From Candidatus [Bacteroides] periocalifornicus (lineage in GTDB: Bacteria; Bacteroidota; Bacteroidia; Bacteroidales; CAJPTX01): 64,000 nt of DNA. Position 1 is the first letter of the stretch, and each line of letters starts with the position of its first letter. The stretch lies in assembly GCA_001421095.1 (NCBI GenBank), contig LIIK01000002.1, positions 63,660 through 127,659 of the forward strand, given 5' to 3'. The notes below the pieces were generated by a model. It was not told the origin of the DNA and ran no database searches. It saw only the letters and a program-made list of their open reading frames with translations. Positions 16,781 through 25,780 of the stretch are shown here, piece by piece. The position numbers and the translations under genes were made by a program.

Positions 16781-16823
16781 CACCTTTCTGCCGAAAGGCT
16801 ATTGCGGATAACGGCAAATTCAC

Positions 16824-16832
16824 TACCTTTGC
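16824..16832 (+). promoter_or_regulatory. Promoter -7 element of the second thioredoxin gene
   Basis: TACCTTTGC lies 128 nt before the ATG, in a context (CACTACCTTTGCGCCGT) nearly identical to that of the first copy. The longer leader is GC-rich. Confidence 0.75.
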
Positions 16833-16960
16833 GCCGTTGTTATTAGGAGCTCCCACTCCCGAGGGGCAGCCCCGCGGCGGCCAACAGGCGGCACGGAGAA
16901 TCCCCGTAGGGTGCGGCGAGCAAACGAATTGTAAAGAGCACCAATCTATAAATTTCAAGT

Positions 16961-18040
16961 ATGAAGAAGGCAACGGTTTTAGTAGTTTTTGCAGCCCTAT
17001 GCGCCATGCTATGGAGCTGTGGGCAGAAGCCCAAACTCTCTGGGGAAGTGGACCTGCCAGACGGCACGATGCTCCAGCTCATCTCCACCACCACCAATGA
17101 GACGGTAGACACCCTAAAGGTGGAAAAGGGAAAATTCTCCTACAACGGCACTGCGCCAGACGGGATCTACTCGCTGGTGTGGGAACGGCAGCAGGCCTGG
17201 ACGGTAGAACTATCGGGCACTCCCTTTGCCATTAAGGCCTCCACCAAGGACAGCGTCCCCAGCCTGGTAACCGAGGGGAAGGACAAGGATATCATAAACA
17301 AGTACTACGAGTACGAATCGCAGTACGCCGTAGCCATGGCCCCCATACAGGAGGCCATGCAGGGCAACGCGGCAGAGGCCGAGGCAGAAACCATGATGCT
17401 CGCGGCAGAGAATGCGCGGAACACCTTCAGCGCCAACCTCTACCAGCTGGCCTCTGCCAACCCGAACAATGAATTCTCGCTCTACCTGCTACAGGCTACC
17501 GTGACCATGCTCGGCTACGACCAGATGCTCGAGCTAGACCAAGCCCTAGAGGCCTGGGATGCCGCCTACGCGGAGAATGCCACCATGCAGTCTATACGGA
17601 AAACCATTGCCAAGCAGAAGCAGCTGGCCGATGGGCAACCCTTTGTAGACCTGACCGCGAAGACCGCCGATGGCAACGAGGTAGCCCTAAGCAGCGTAGC
17701 CGGCAAGGGGCACCCCGTGCTACTAAAATTCTGGGCATCGTGGTGCAAGCCATGCCGCCAGAGCAACCCTGGGCTAGTGAAGCTCTACGCGAACTACCAC
17801 CCCAAGGGCTTTGAGATCTTCGGGGTATCGCTAGATGAGAAGGCTGAGGATTGGCAGAATGCCGTGGCTGCCGATAACCTAACCTGGCCACAGTACATCG
17901 CGGGCTGGAATGTAGCCATGGAGACCTACAATGTTCAGGGTATTCCATTCACCGTGCTCATTGATGGCGAGGGGAAGATAGTGGCCAAGAACCTAGATGA
18001 AAACGGGCTGGAAAGCAAGCTCGAGGAGCTTCTGAAGTAG
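16961..18040 (+). CDS. Lipoprotein thioredoxin-like oxidoreductase (second tandem copy)
   Basis: A 359-residue paralogue of the preceding protein with the same architecture: signal peptide with lipobox LWSC (Cys20), a DUF4369-like beta domain, a helical linker, then a thioredoxin domain with active site WCKPC (Trp261, Cys262, Cys265) and VQGIPFTVL. The change from PP to KP between the cysteines alters the expected redox potential, so the copies may be specialised. It keeps a separate promoter and terminator, so the pair are independent units rather than an operon. The duplication is old, as the helical middle regions have diverged. Confidence 0.9.
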   Translation: MKKATVLVVFAALCAMLWSCGQKPKLSGEVDLPDGTMLQLISTTTNETVDTLKVEKGKFSYNGTAPDGIYSLVWERQQAWTVELSGTPFAIKASTKDSVPSLVTEGKDKDIINKYYEYESQYAVAMAPIQEAMQGNAAEAEAETMMLAAENARNTFSANLYQLASANPNNEFSLYLLQATVTMLGYDQMLELDQALEAWDAAYAENATMQSIRKTIAKQKQLADGQPFVDLTAKTADGNEVALSSVAGKGHPVLLKFWASWCKPCRQSNPGLVKLYANYHPKGFEIFGVSLDEKAEDWQNAVAADNLTWPQYIAGWNVAMETYNVQGIPFTVLIDGEGKIVAKNLDENGLESKLEELLK

Positions 18041-18072
18041 TCACAAAACTGCCTCTACGGCAGAGAACATCA

Positions 18073-18113
18073 ATCCCCGCAAGAGTTGCACGATTCTTGC
18101 GGGGATTTTTTTC
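18073..18113 (+). terminator. Terminator after the second thioredoxin gene
   Basis: ATCCCCGCAAGAG pairs with TTCTTGCGGGGAT around a loop and is followed by TTTTTTT. Confidence 0.92.
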
Positions 18114-18122
18114 TACATTCGC

Positions 18123-18968
18123 ATGGCTACACCTTCTACTGACTTCCTACCCAGCGTATCGCTTGTGGGCGCGGGCAATGTGGCCTGGGGGCTAGGGCTT
18201 TCGTTGCAGCGCGCCGGATTCCCCGTAGTATCGGTGCACAGCCGCGGGGGCGAAAGGGGAATACGCCTAGCCACTAGGCTCAGCTGCCCGCTGCTCGGGT
18301 CCGCAGAGCTGGAGGAGCAACTCCCCAACCTGTACCTGCTCACCGTGCCAGACGATGCCATAGCCCCCGTGGGCACCGCCCTACTCCGCCTACTCTACCC
18401 CCGGGTAAAGGCCCTGTCTGCTAATACCCACCCCCCTATAGTGGCCCACACCAGCGGCTCCTCCCCACTGCTACAGGCCCAGCATATACCCACTGGCGTC
18501 CTGTACCCATTCCAACGCTTCAGCTACGGCAACACTCCCAGGCTCTCCGATGCCCCATTCTTCGTAGAGGGAGGCGATGCCAATGCAGAAGCAACCCTTG
18601 TAGGGATAGCCCACCGACTGAGCAGCCACGTGGAGGTGGCCGATAGCCCAACACGTCAGTGGGTGCATCTCCTCGGGGTGCTAGCCTGCAATTTCACCAA
18701 CCATCTCCTAGCCGAGGCACAACGGGTGGCAGAGGCCCAAGGCATCGCCCCCGAGGTGATACGCCCTCTGGTAGAGGAGACGGTGGTGCAGGCCTTTCGG
18801 CTGGGTGCCGCCAATGCGCAAACCGGGCCAGCTGCCAGGGGCGACCAGGCCACCATCGCGAGGCATCTACAGATGCTGAGCCGTAGATTTCCTGAACTCG
18901 CGCCGCTCTACCGCCTGATGTCTGAGCGGATTGCTGCCCAAACCAAAGGCAACACCCCGCAGGGTTAG
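18123..18968 (+). CDS. Rossmann-fold DUF2520 protein
   Basis: A 281-residue protein. Residues 12-40 hold a nucleotide-binding GAGNVAWGLGLSLQRAGF, and the N-terminal half resembles F420/NADP-dependent reductases. From about 145 it matches the DUF2520 helical domain (HLLGVLACNFTNHLLAEA and TGPAARGD). The fold is like 6-phosphogluconate or ketopantoate reductases, so it may reduce a small metabolite, but no substrate is established. In Bacteroidetes I recall this gene next to the HAD phosphatase, UbiA and maf genes, as here. The sequence TACATTCGC ends one base before the ATG; if this is a promoter, the transcript would be leaderless or translation would start later. Confidence 0.8.
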   Translation: MATPSTDFLPSVSLVGAGNVAWGLGLSLQRAGFPVVSVHSRGGERGIRLATRLSCPLLGSAELEEQLPNLYLLTVPDDAIAPVGTALLRLLYPRVKALSANTHPPIVAHTSGSSPLLQAQHIPTGVLYPFQRFSYGNTPRLSDAPFFVEGGDANAEATLVGIAHRLSSHVEVADSPTRQWVHLLGVLACNFTNHLLAEAQRVAEAQGIAPEVIRPLVEETVVQAFRLGAANAQTGPAARGDQATIARHLQMLSRRFPELAPLYRLMSERIAAQTKGNTPQG

Positions 18969-18988
18969 GATTTTCAGCAGCTAATCGC

Positions 18989-18997
18989 TACCTTTGC
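18989..18997 (+). promoter_or_regulatory. Promoter -7 element of kdsC
   Basis: TACCTTTGC lies 28 nt before the ATG of kdsC. Confidence 0.75.
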
Positions 18998-19025
18998 GCC
19001 TGCTACCACACTACAGAGACACGCT

Positions 19026-19556
19026 ATGGATTCTACAGAACGATTCAAGGCCAACCTACTGAATGTGAAGGCCTTCGCCTTCGATGTAGACGGGGTTTGC
19101 ACGAATAACCAGGTACTCATAAGCGAGAGCGGTCAGCTGCTCCGCCCGGCCAACACCCGCGATGGATACGCCATAAGCCAGGCCAACCGGCACGGCTTCC
19201 CCGTGGCCATCATCACGGGGGGGCGCACCCAGAGCGTGGCTACCCGCTTTGAGATGCTCGGCTGCAAGCACATCTACCTCGGCGTGGCCGATAAGGTGGC
19301 AGCCCTCAGGGATTTCTGCCAAAAGGTGGAGATAGCCCCCGAGGCCGTACTCTACATGGGCGACGATATGCCAGACTACCACGCCATGCTGGCTGTAGGA
19401 TTCCCCACCTGCCCCTGCGATGCGGCACCAGAGATCCAGCGTATCTCACGCTACATATCGGGTTTCCGCGGCGGCGAGGGCTGCGTTCGCGATGTGGTGG
19501 AACAGGTGCTCAAGCTCCATAACCACTGGCATCCTGGCGAAAGCGCGCATCAATAG
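19026..19556 (+). CDS. kdsC: 3-deoxy-D-manno-octulosonate 8-phosphate phosphatase (KdsC-like HAD)
   Basis: A 176-residue, cap-less HAD phosphatase. Motif I is DVDGVCTN (Asp20 nucleophile, Asp22), motif II is the threonine of IITGG near residue 60, and motif III/IV is GDDMPDYHAM near 118. KdsC removes phosphate from KDO-8-phosphate to give KDO for the lipid A core. Length and motif spacing fit KdsC closely. The arabinose-5-phosphate isomerase of the same pathway (kdsD) lies 9 kb away in this window. It is the first gene of a likely operon with the UbiA-family gene 25 nt downstream. Related small HAD phosphatases exist, so the exact substrate is inferred. Confidence 0.85.
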   Translation: MDSTERFKANLLNVKAFAFDVDGVCTNNQVLISESGQLLRPANTRDGYAISQANRHGFPVAIITGGRTQSVATRFEMLGCKHIYLGVADKVAALRDFCQKVEIAPEAVLYMGDDMPDYHAMLAVGFPTCPCDAAPEIQRISRYISGFRGGEGCVRDVVEQVLKLHNHWHPGESAHQ

Positions 19557-19581
19557 CTCCTCAATTCATAGTCCTACGCTA

Positions 19582-20535
19582 ATGGGTCTTATCCGTATCC
19601 TCCGGCTCTCACGCCCCCACGCCCTGGCAGCCATCGCATTCATCCTAGTTGGCGTGCAATGCGGAATCATCGAGCCTGTATTCGAACAGGCAGGGGTAGC
19701 CAACCCCTTCACCACGAGCGACTTCATACTAGTCCTGCTGGCCGAGGTACTCATAGCGGCTGGAGGGTTCGTGATAAACGGCTACTTCGACCTGCGTGCC
19801 GACCTGATTACCAAGCCACAGCGGATCATCGTGGGGCGCGATGTATCGCGTAGGCTGGCTATCGCCTCGCACTTCGGATTCACGCTGGCTGCCACCATAC
19901 TCGCGCTTATACCCGCCTGGCACGCTGGGCGACTGCTGCTGTGCGTGCTTTTCCCGCTAGCCGCAGGGCTCTTCTGGTTCTACTCCTCCACCTATAAGTA
20001 CCAGTTTCTCATAGGGAATCTGATTCTCACCGTGCTGGCCTTTGCCCTACCTCTGGTGCCGTTCATGTACGAGGTGCAGTGCGTAGACAGCTCGCTCTGG
20101 TCTATGGCGGCACTGGGAGCGTTCCCGTTGGCCGAGGCGTTCCAAAAGATCCTTGGCGTATCGGTGGCCCTAGCAGCCCTCACCATACTACTCGCGCTGG
20201 TGAATGAGGTGCAACGCTTCACGAAAAGTGCCGACCTCGGGGCAAATTCCCTCCCGGTGCGCATTGGGCTAAAGGGCACTAAGCTGGTAGTGGCGGGGCT
20301 ATACCTCGTGGTATTGGCTCTATTCGTAGGGGTTGCGCTACGCAGCCTGCTGGTGCACTACGATGAGCCGGGCTACCTATTCACCCCTCTCTACCTTCTG
20401 CTGGCAATGTGCCCGCCGGTGGTGGCCTCTATGGTGGCATTCCTGGTGGGCGACCAGTATTCCTACTATCGATTTGCCTACTGGGCGCTCGCGCTGGGCT
20501 TCCCGCTGCTCGGGGTGTACCTGCTGCTGCTCTAG
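19582..20535 (+). CDS. UbiA-family prenyltransferase (geranylgeranylglycerol-phosphate synthase type)
   Basis: A 317-residue integral membrane protein with about eight hydrophobic helices. The first aspartate motif is present as NGYFDLRAD (66-74, NxxxDxxxD). The second, normally KDxxD-like, reads NEVQRFTKSAD (208-218) with most aspartates lost, which is unusual for an active enzyme. UbiA enzymes transfer polyprenyl groups to acceptors; in Bacteroidetes this gene position is commonly annotated as geranylgeranylglycerol-phosphate geranylgeranyltransferase. An upstream in-frame ATG at 19420 would lie inside kdsC, so 19582 is chosen, 25 nt after the kdsC stop. Confidence 0.8.
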   Translation: MGLIRILRLSRPHALAAIAFILVGVQCGIIEPVFEQAGVANPFTTSDFILVLLAEVLIAAGGFVINGYFDLRADLITKPQRIIVGRDVSRRLAIASHFGFTLAATILALIPAWHAGRLLLCVLFPLAAGLFWFYSSTYKYQFLIGNLILTVLAFALPLVPFMYEVQCVDSSLWSMAALGAFPLAEAFQKILGVSVALAALTILLALVNEVQRFTKSADLGANSLPVRIGLKGTKLVVAGLYLVVLALFVGVALRSLLVHYDEPGYLFTPLYLLLAMCPPVVASMVAFLVGDQYSYYRFAYWALALGFPLLGVYLLLL

Positions 20536-20650
20536 CGCGGGCGATTGATACGGGGCGCAACGAGACGGGTATTGTAGGCGCAATAGTAGATTTGAAATGA
20601 GAGGTGGCGGGGATTTTTTAACATGAAGCGGATGCGATGGGTGCTTTAAG

Positions 20651-20680
20651 CGCGATGCGGCACGCCACGTCGCTACTAAC
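20651..20680 (+). mobile_element. MITE interior relic
   Basis: GCGATGCGGCACGCC followed by ACGTCGCTAC closely matches the interior of the intact MITE at 76-215 read in reverse. No terminal repeats remain. It lies in the 231-nt gap before maf. Confidence 0.5.
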
Positions 20681-20766
20681 GCTCCAAAAGAAACGGCGGC
20701 ACAATAAGGACAAACTCGGTGCGCCGTTGAGTAGATTCTCCTGCTATTTTTATTTCACAAGTTCCT

Positions 20767-21378
20767 ATGCTCTCCAATCTTCCCCCCATAGTACTGGCCT
20801 CCTCCTCGCCTCGGCGCGCCGAATTGCTACGGCAGCTGGGGCTAGAGTTCACCGTGGTGGCGCCGCGGGTGGATGAGCGAACCATAGAGGACGACGAGGC
20901 GAACGACCTAGCCGTGCAGCTGGCGTGCGCTAAAGCCGCTGATGTGGCCATGCAGGTGGCAGGGCAATCTCCCCGCCCGCTCATCATAGCAGCAGACACC
21001 GTGGTAATCCACAGGGGCATGCGGCTCGATAAGCCCACCAAGAAGGACGAAGCCATTGCACTGCTCTGCGCCCTTTCGGGTAGCTCGCACAGCGTGGCTA
21101 CGGGCATCTGCCTCATGCTGGGGAAGGAGCGCAAAGTGCTATCAGCCCTCTCGCGGGTTACCTTTGCCGAGCTTACCGAAGGGGAAATAGAGTACTACAT
21201 AGCCACCCAACCCCCGTATGACAAGGCCGGCGGCTATGGGATACAGGACTGGATAGGCACGGCGCGCATTGCGGCCATTGAGGGTTCCTACACCAATATT
21301 GTGGGGCTGCCTACCTGCCAACTCTACGAGGCACTACGCTCCATAGCTAGCGGTACCGACCCGGATATACGCCTCTAA
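20767..21378 (+). CDS. maf: Maf-family nucleoside triphosphate pyrophosphatase
   Basis: A 203-residue protein with the family start LASSSPRRAELL (10-21), the catalytic aspartate in ADTVV, and conserved KP, KDEA, SGSSHSVATG and YDKAGGYGIQD segments. Maf proteins hydrolyse dTTP, UTP or modified nucleotides to monophosphates, keeping damaged bases out of nucleic acids; they were first named for septum inhibition. Full length. The TonB-dependent receptor gene starts 11 nt after the stop, so the two are probably co-transcribed. Confidence 0.93.
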   Translation: MLSNLPPIVLASSSPRRAELLRQLGLEFTVVAPRVDERTIEDDEANDLAVQLACAKAADVAMQVAGQSPRPLIIAADTVVIHRGMRLDKPTKKDEAIALLCALSGSSHSVATGICLMLGKERKVLSALSRVTFAELTEGEIEYYIATQPPYDKAGGYGIQDWIGTARIAAIEGSYTNIVGLPTCQLYEALRSIASGTDPDIRL

Positions 21379-21389
21379 GCCCCCACTCC

Positions 21390-23828
21390 ATGCGCACGCC
21401 TATCCTAACCCTCGTCCTACTGCTCAGCTGCCTGGTTACCACAGGGCAGCAGGTGCTGGTTAGGGGGCGGATTGTCGCACCAGATGGGGCCCCCATACCT
21501 TTTGCAACGATAGCAGGGCCCAGCAGCGGGCATGGGACGCAGGCCGATAGTGCGGGGACTTTTAGGCTTATGGCGGAGGGAAGGGGAACTATAACCCTAC
21601 AAATCAACAGCATAGGATACCACAGGCTGGACACCACCATCACGCTGGGCGAACCACAGCTACTGGTTCTTACCCTACACCCCGATACCGTAGATATCGC
21701 CTCGGTGCAAATACAGGGCAATGCAACCGCGATCCCCACGCTGCAGCGCATAGCGGCTGCGAAAATCGGCACGCTCCCTGTAAGCACAGGGGGGGTGGAG
21801 GCGCTGCTGAAAATGCTCCCGGGCGTGTCTGCCCGCAATGAGCTATCGTACCAGTACTCGGTACGCGGAGGATCGTTTGATGAGAACCTGGTCTACATCG
21901 ATGGATTAGAGATCTACCGCCCCAGCCTTATCCGCTCGGGAAACCAAGAGGGGCTATCGGCCATAAACCCCGATATGGTGGAGAGCCTCGACTTTTCGGC
22001 AGGGGGATTCCCGGCCAACTACGGCGATAGGCTGTCGTCTGTGCTGAGCATCCGCTATCGGCATCCCACGGCCTTCCGGGCCAAGCTTACCGCCGGGCTC
22101 CATGAGAGCCGAGCCACCGTAGAGGGGGCACACACCACTGTCCCCATCCAGGCTATAGCCAGCGTGCGGTATAAGGACACCCGCCTGCTACTGCAGTCTA
22201 CCGACACCAAGGGCGACTACCGTCCCAGCTACCTCGATGCCCAGGCTAAGCTCTACTGGCAGCCAACAAGCAGGTTGGAATTCAGCCTGATGGGGGGGAT
22301 CGCAAGGAATGCCTACGCTTTCACCCCCACCGAGAAGCAAACGGTGCTGGGCGCGCTCACCAGCAATTTCATGGCGCTCAACGTCTACTACGAAGGGCAG
22401 GAGCGCGATACATACCTCAACGGATTCTGCCAGCTGGCGGGCGATCTCATGGTTTCAGACCGCTTGAAATTCAGCCTGCAAGCCGACTACAGCTATCTGC
22501 ACGAACGGGAGACCTACGACATTCTGGCAGAATACTGGCTAAGCGAGGTGGAAAGCGGCAAAGGGAGCACCAATCCTAATGATAGCACGGCGAATGTGGG
22601 GATAGGCGGCAGCCTAGCCCATGCCAGAAACTACCTGAGGGGACGCATAATCGGGCTTACGGCCAAAGCAGAGTACAAACTGGGGGCACATACGCTAGAG
22701 GTGGGGATACGCACGCAGCAGCGCACCCTAGCCCACAGCCTCCAAGAGTGGGAATTGCTCGACAGCGCTGGCTACACGCTGCCGAACCATGAACTGGCAT
22801 TCTCAGACCGTGGCACTATACGTGGCCGAGCCTCGCTGCAGATGCACCATTCGGCGGCCTACTGCATGGGAACGCTCCGCTACGCGCTGGGGTTGGGCAG
22901 CCTTACCATCACGCCCGGGGTACGGATTAGCATGCGCGAGGCTGGGCGGCAGCTCCGCGTAAGCCCAAGAGGTACTGTAACCTTTACGCCGCGCTCCATC
23001 CCAAACCTGAATCTCTACCTGGCTGGAGGGCTGTACTACCAATATCCCCTCTACCGAGAGCTGCGCGATCGCCGGGGCACTCTGCATCCTAACCTACGCC
23101 CACAGCGCGCAGTACACGCCGTGGTGGGCTACAGGCAAAGCCTCCTCCTGGCCAGCAGCATCCCCCTACAGCTACAGGCCGAGGTCTACGCCAAATGGAT
23201 CCAACACCTCATTCCCTACACCATCAATAACCTCCAGCTGCAATATGAGGCCGAGCCCGCAGGCCAAGGCTCCATATACGGGCTAGATCTGCGCGCCAAT
23301 GCGGAGCTGGCCCCAGGTGTAGAGTCGTGGCTGAGCCTCAGCGTGCTGCGCGCCCAAATGGAGCTAACCCGACCTCTCAGGAATGGCGGGCGAACCGGGC
23401 GGTTGCATAGCCCATTCCCCATGCCGAGCGACCAGCTATTCTCCGGCGCGCTCTTCCTGCAAGACTACATCCCCGGGCTGGAATTCCTGCGCGTTCACCT
23501 CACTGGGCATCTCTCCCTAGGTATACCTTTCTCCCCTCCGAATGCCAACTACGGCGAATGGGCGCGTATGCCTAGCTACAGGCGGGTAGACATAGGTTTT
23601 ACCACGGTGCTCAAGGATAACACCTACAGCCTGCGCTGGCTGAAGAATATCGGTTGGCTACGCGAATTCACCGCAACGGTGGAGGTGCTCAACCTGCTCG
23701 ACATTGCAAATACGGCCTCCTACCTGTGGGTGCAAATTCCCAGTGCCCAAGGGGGACGCATGCGGCTTGCCGTGCCAAACTACCTTACCGCACGGGGAGG
23801 AAATATCAGGGTATCGCTGGGCTTCTAG
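21390..23828 (+). CDS. TonB-dependent receptor with carboxypeptidase-regulatory-like domain
   Basis: An 812-residue outer-membrane receptor. Signal peptide (MRTPILTLVLLLSCLVTTG), CarboxypepD_reg-like domain (about 22-105, VLVRGRIVAPDGAPIPFATI), plug (about 115-220, including YSVRGGSFDENLVYIDGLEI), then the barrel. The plug phrase VDGLEI/YIDGLEI with RSGNQEGLSAINPDMV is typical of a Bacteroidetes receptor group that lacks a SusD partner. Substrate unknown. It ends in aromatic-rich strands, as expected, and is followed by a composite MITE region. Confidence 0.88.
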   Translation: MRTPILTLVLLLSCLVTTGQQVLVRGRIVAPDGAPIPFATIAGPSSGHGTQADSAGTFRLMAEGRGTITLQINSIGYHRLDTTITLGEPQLLVLTLHPDTVDIASVQIQGNATAIPTLQRIAAAKIGTLPVSTGGVEALLKMLPGVSARNELSYQYSVRGGSFDENLVYIDGLEIYRPSLIRSGNQEGLSAINPDMVESLDFSAGGFPANYGDRLSSVLSIRYRHPTAFRAKLTAGLHESRATVEGAHTTVPIQAIASVRYKDTRLLLQSTDTKGDYRPSYLDAQAKLYWQPTSRLEFSLMGGIARNAYAFTPTEKQTVLGALTSNFMALNVYYEGQERDTYLNGFCQLAGDLMVSDRLKFSLQADYSYLHERETYDILAEYWLSEVESGKGSTNPNDSTANVGIGGSLAHARNYLRGRIIGLTAKAEYKLGAHTLEVGIRTQQRTLAHSLQEWELLDSAGYTLPNHELAFSDRGTIRGRASLQMHHSAAYCMGTLRYALGLGSLTITPGVRISMREAGRQLRVSPRGTVTFTPRSIPNLNLYLAGGLYYQYPLYRELRDRRGTLHPNLRPQRAVHAVVGYRQSLLLASSIPLQLQAEVYAKWIQHLIPYTINNLQLQYEAEPAGQGSIYGLDLRANAELAPGVESWLSLSVLRAQMELTRPLRNGGRTGRLHSPFPMPSDQLFSGALFLQDYIPGLEFLRVHLTGHLSLGIPFSPPNANYGEWARMPSYRRVDIGFTTVLKDNTYSLRWLKNIGWLREFTATVEVLNLLDIANTASYLWVQIPSAQGGRMRLAVPNYLTARGGNIRVSLGF

Positions 23829-23875
23829 CCCCTAATTTTTTTTTAGGCGGATAGAGAAACGGGATGAACAAGCGA

Positions 23876-24107
23876 AGACCTCTGCAAGACCGGCATAAAC
23901 GATGCGGTATTGCTAGGGTGAGCGGCCGAGGGTGGCAGGCAACTTGCGGGTAGGCGGGCACTCGCGTTGCTCGGCACCGCCCCTACCAAGATCGTAAGAG
24001 CAAATCTCGCCAATTGATAGAAATGGATTTCTTTGCTGCAGGACCCGCATAAACGATGCGGCATCGCCCCTTCCAAGAGCGAAGTAGAAAATCTTGCAAA
24101 GTCCTCT
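23876..24107 (+). mobile_element. Composite, degenerate MITE region
   Basis: AGACCTCTGCAAGA at 23876 matches the MITE end. The interior phrase GCATAAACGATGCGG occurs twice, near 23892 and 24049, so two elements seem nested or fused. The right edge CTTGCAAAGTCCTCT is a worn version of the opposite end. It fills most of the 397-nt gap between the receptor and the GlmU-like gene; no other feature is seen in that gap. Confidence 0.65.
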
Positions 24108-24225
24108 TGGTATACTTTTTGCAAGGGGGATACGTTAGATAGAGGGTTAGGAGTGCGAAGAATGCTCCAGAAAGCTACGCTCCGCAAGCCTAGAAGGATT
24201 CACAACCCGAGAAAACGTTTGACTA

Positions 24226-25488
24226 ATGGCAATGCGCTTGGTGCTCTACGATGGCGGACTTTGGCAGAGTCTACTGCCCCTTACCTACCTGAAGGCTGTA
24301 GGAGCTCTACGGTTAGGCATAGGGACTCTGGCCGAGGCATGGCAGCGCGCGCTGAATGCTGATTCGGTAGCCTTTGCCACGCAAGAGCACCTGCATTCGC
24401 TCTACCCTACCGATGGTACAAACGCTGGCGAACGCCTCTATCTACTTGGGGGGCTGCTGCCCAATAACGAATTGCTAAAGGCGGTGCAAAACCTGCCAAC
24501 TGGTGCCGTGCTATGCCATAATGGCCATATTCTTGCCATTCGGTCACAGCAGCCCATCCCTATGGATGAAGGCGGCAGGCCTAAACTGAGCGCTGGAGAG
24601 CCCTGCAACATCGGGGAAGAGGAAGCCAGCTCCCTAGCGTTCAAGGAGTTCAAGGGCGAGGTAGACATTATCGAACATCCCTGGGATCTATTCCTACGCT
24701 GTGGGCAGGCCATAGCATGGGACTACAACGCGCTTACAGCTGGGCAAAGTTCACAGCCCGTAAGCCACACCGTGAGGGTGATTGGGCTGGGAGGTGTATT
24801 CCTTGCGCCTGGAGCCGTGGCAGAATGCTGCACCCTCAACACCACCGAGGGCCCCATATACCTAGGGGCAGGCAGCGAGATCATGGAGGGATGCCACATC
24901 CGCGGGCCACTCGCGTTAGGTGAGGGCGCCACCCTGAAAATGGGCGCAAAAATCTACGGGCCTACCTCTATAGGTCCCCATTGCAAAGTTGGAGGCGAGG
25001 TGAGCAACTGCGTGGTAATGGAATACAGCAATAAGGGGCACGATGGTTTCATAGGCAATTCTGTGCTGGGCAGCTGGTGCAATCTGGGGGCCGACACCAA
25101 CAGCTCAAACCTGAAAAACACCTACGACAAGGTGAAAGTGTGGAGTATAGCCGAATCCCGATTCGTGCAGACTGGGCTCCAGTTCTGCGGGCTGCTGATG
25201 GGTGACCACTCCAAAACGGGTATCAACACCATGCTGAACACGGGGACGGTGGTGGGGGCCTTCTGCAATGTATACGGCGATGGATTCCCACGGGTATGGA
25301 TTCCCTCTTTCTCCTGGGGAGGCGCGCAGGGGCTGAGTGAACACCCTCTGGCACGCGCCTTGGGTACTGCCGAGGCTATGATGGCGCGTCGGCATGTACA
25401 GCTATCCCCTCCCATTCGGCAGGCTGTGGAAGCTGTGCATCGGCTTACGGAAAATGAACGTCCGCATGGGCAATTGAACAAAGCGTAG
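24226..25488 (+). CDS. GlmU-like sugar nucleotidyltransferase with left-handed beta-helix domain
   Basis: A 420-residue protein. The N-terminal part (MRLVLYDGGLWQSLLPLTYL) resembles a nucleotidyltransferase fold. From about 190 it carries hexapeptide repeats (for example LGAGSEIMEGCHIRGPLALG and MGAKIYGPTSIGPHCKVGGE), the acetyltransferase beta-helix. This matches the alternative GlmU family of Bacteroidetes, proposed to make UDP-N-acetylglucosamine for cell-wall and lipopolysaccharide synthesis; that role is an inference from family annotation. The ATG at 24226 is followed by another at 24232. A MITE region lies just upstream, and I see no clear promoter element. Confidence 0.82.
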   Translation: MAMRLVLYDGGLWQSLLPLTYLKAVGALRLGIGTLAEAWQRALNADSVAFATQEHLHSLYPTDGTNAGERLYLLGGLLPNNELLKAVQNLPTGAVLCHNGHILAIRSQQPIPMDEGGRPKLSAGEPCNIGEEEASSLAFKEFKGEVDIIEHPWDLFLRCGQAIAWDYNALTAGQSSQPVSHTVRVIGLGGVFLAPGAVAECCTLNTTEGPIYLGAGSEIMEGCHIRGPLALGEGATLKMGAKIYGPTSIGPHCKVGGEVSNCVVMEYSNKGHDGFIGNSVLGSWCNLGADTNSSNLKNTYDKVKVWSIAESRFVQTGLQFCGLLMGDHSKTGINTMLNTGTVVGAFCNVYGDGFPRVWIPSFSWGGAQGLSEHPLARALGTAEAMMARRHVQLSPPIRQAVEAVHRLTENERPHGQLNKA

Positions 25489-25780
25489 ATCGGCAACGTT
25501 AAAGCTAACTGAATGTATCCCAGAGTAGGAATAGCCCACAGCAGGCAAATCCTACAACGGTTCTGTTTGAATATAATGCTAATAGGATTCTCCCTCTCAT
25601 GCCCTTGGTGCGCGTAGACCTCACAGTGAAGAATCCCACCGAAATGTCTACCATCTACGAGCGCAAGGGGCTGCAATGATGCTATACGTCAATCGCTAAG
25701 GGGATTATTCTCCACTTTGAGGGTGATATAAATTCCATGCAAGTATAGAATCCATTCAAGAGGGCTAACAACGGAGTGTA

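Noticed and set aside
25599..25679. A 26-residue ORF beginning MPLVRVDL, like the start of a tautomerase
   Set aside because: Too short, no continuation in any frame and no promoter; the MP start resemblance is not enough.
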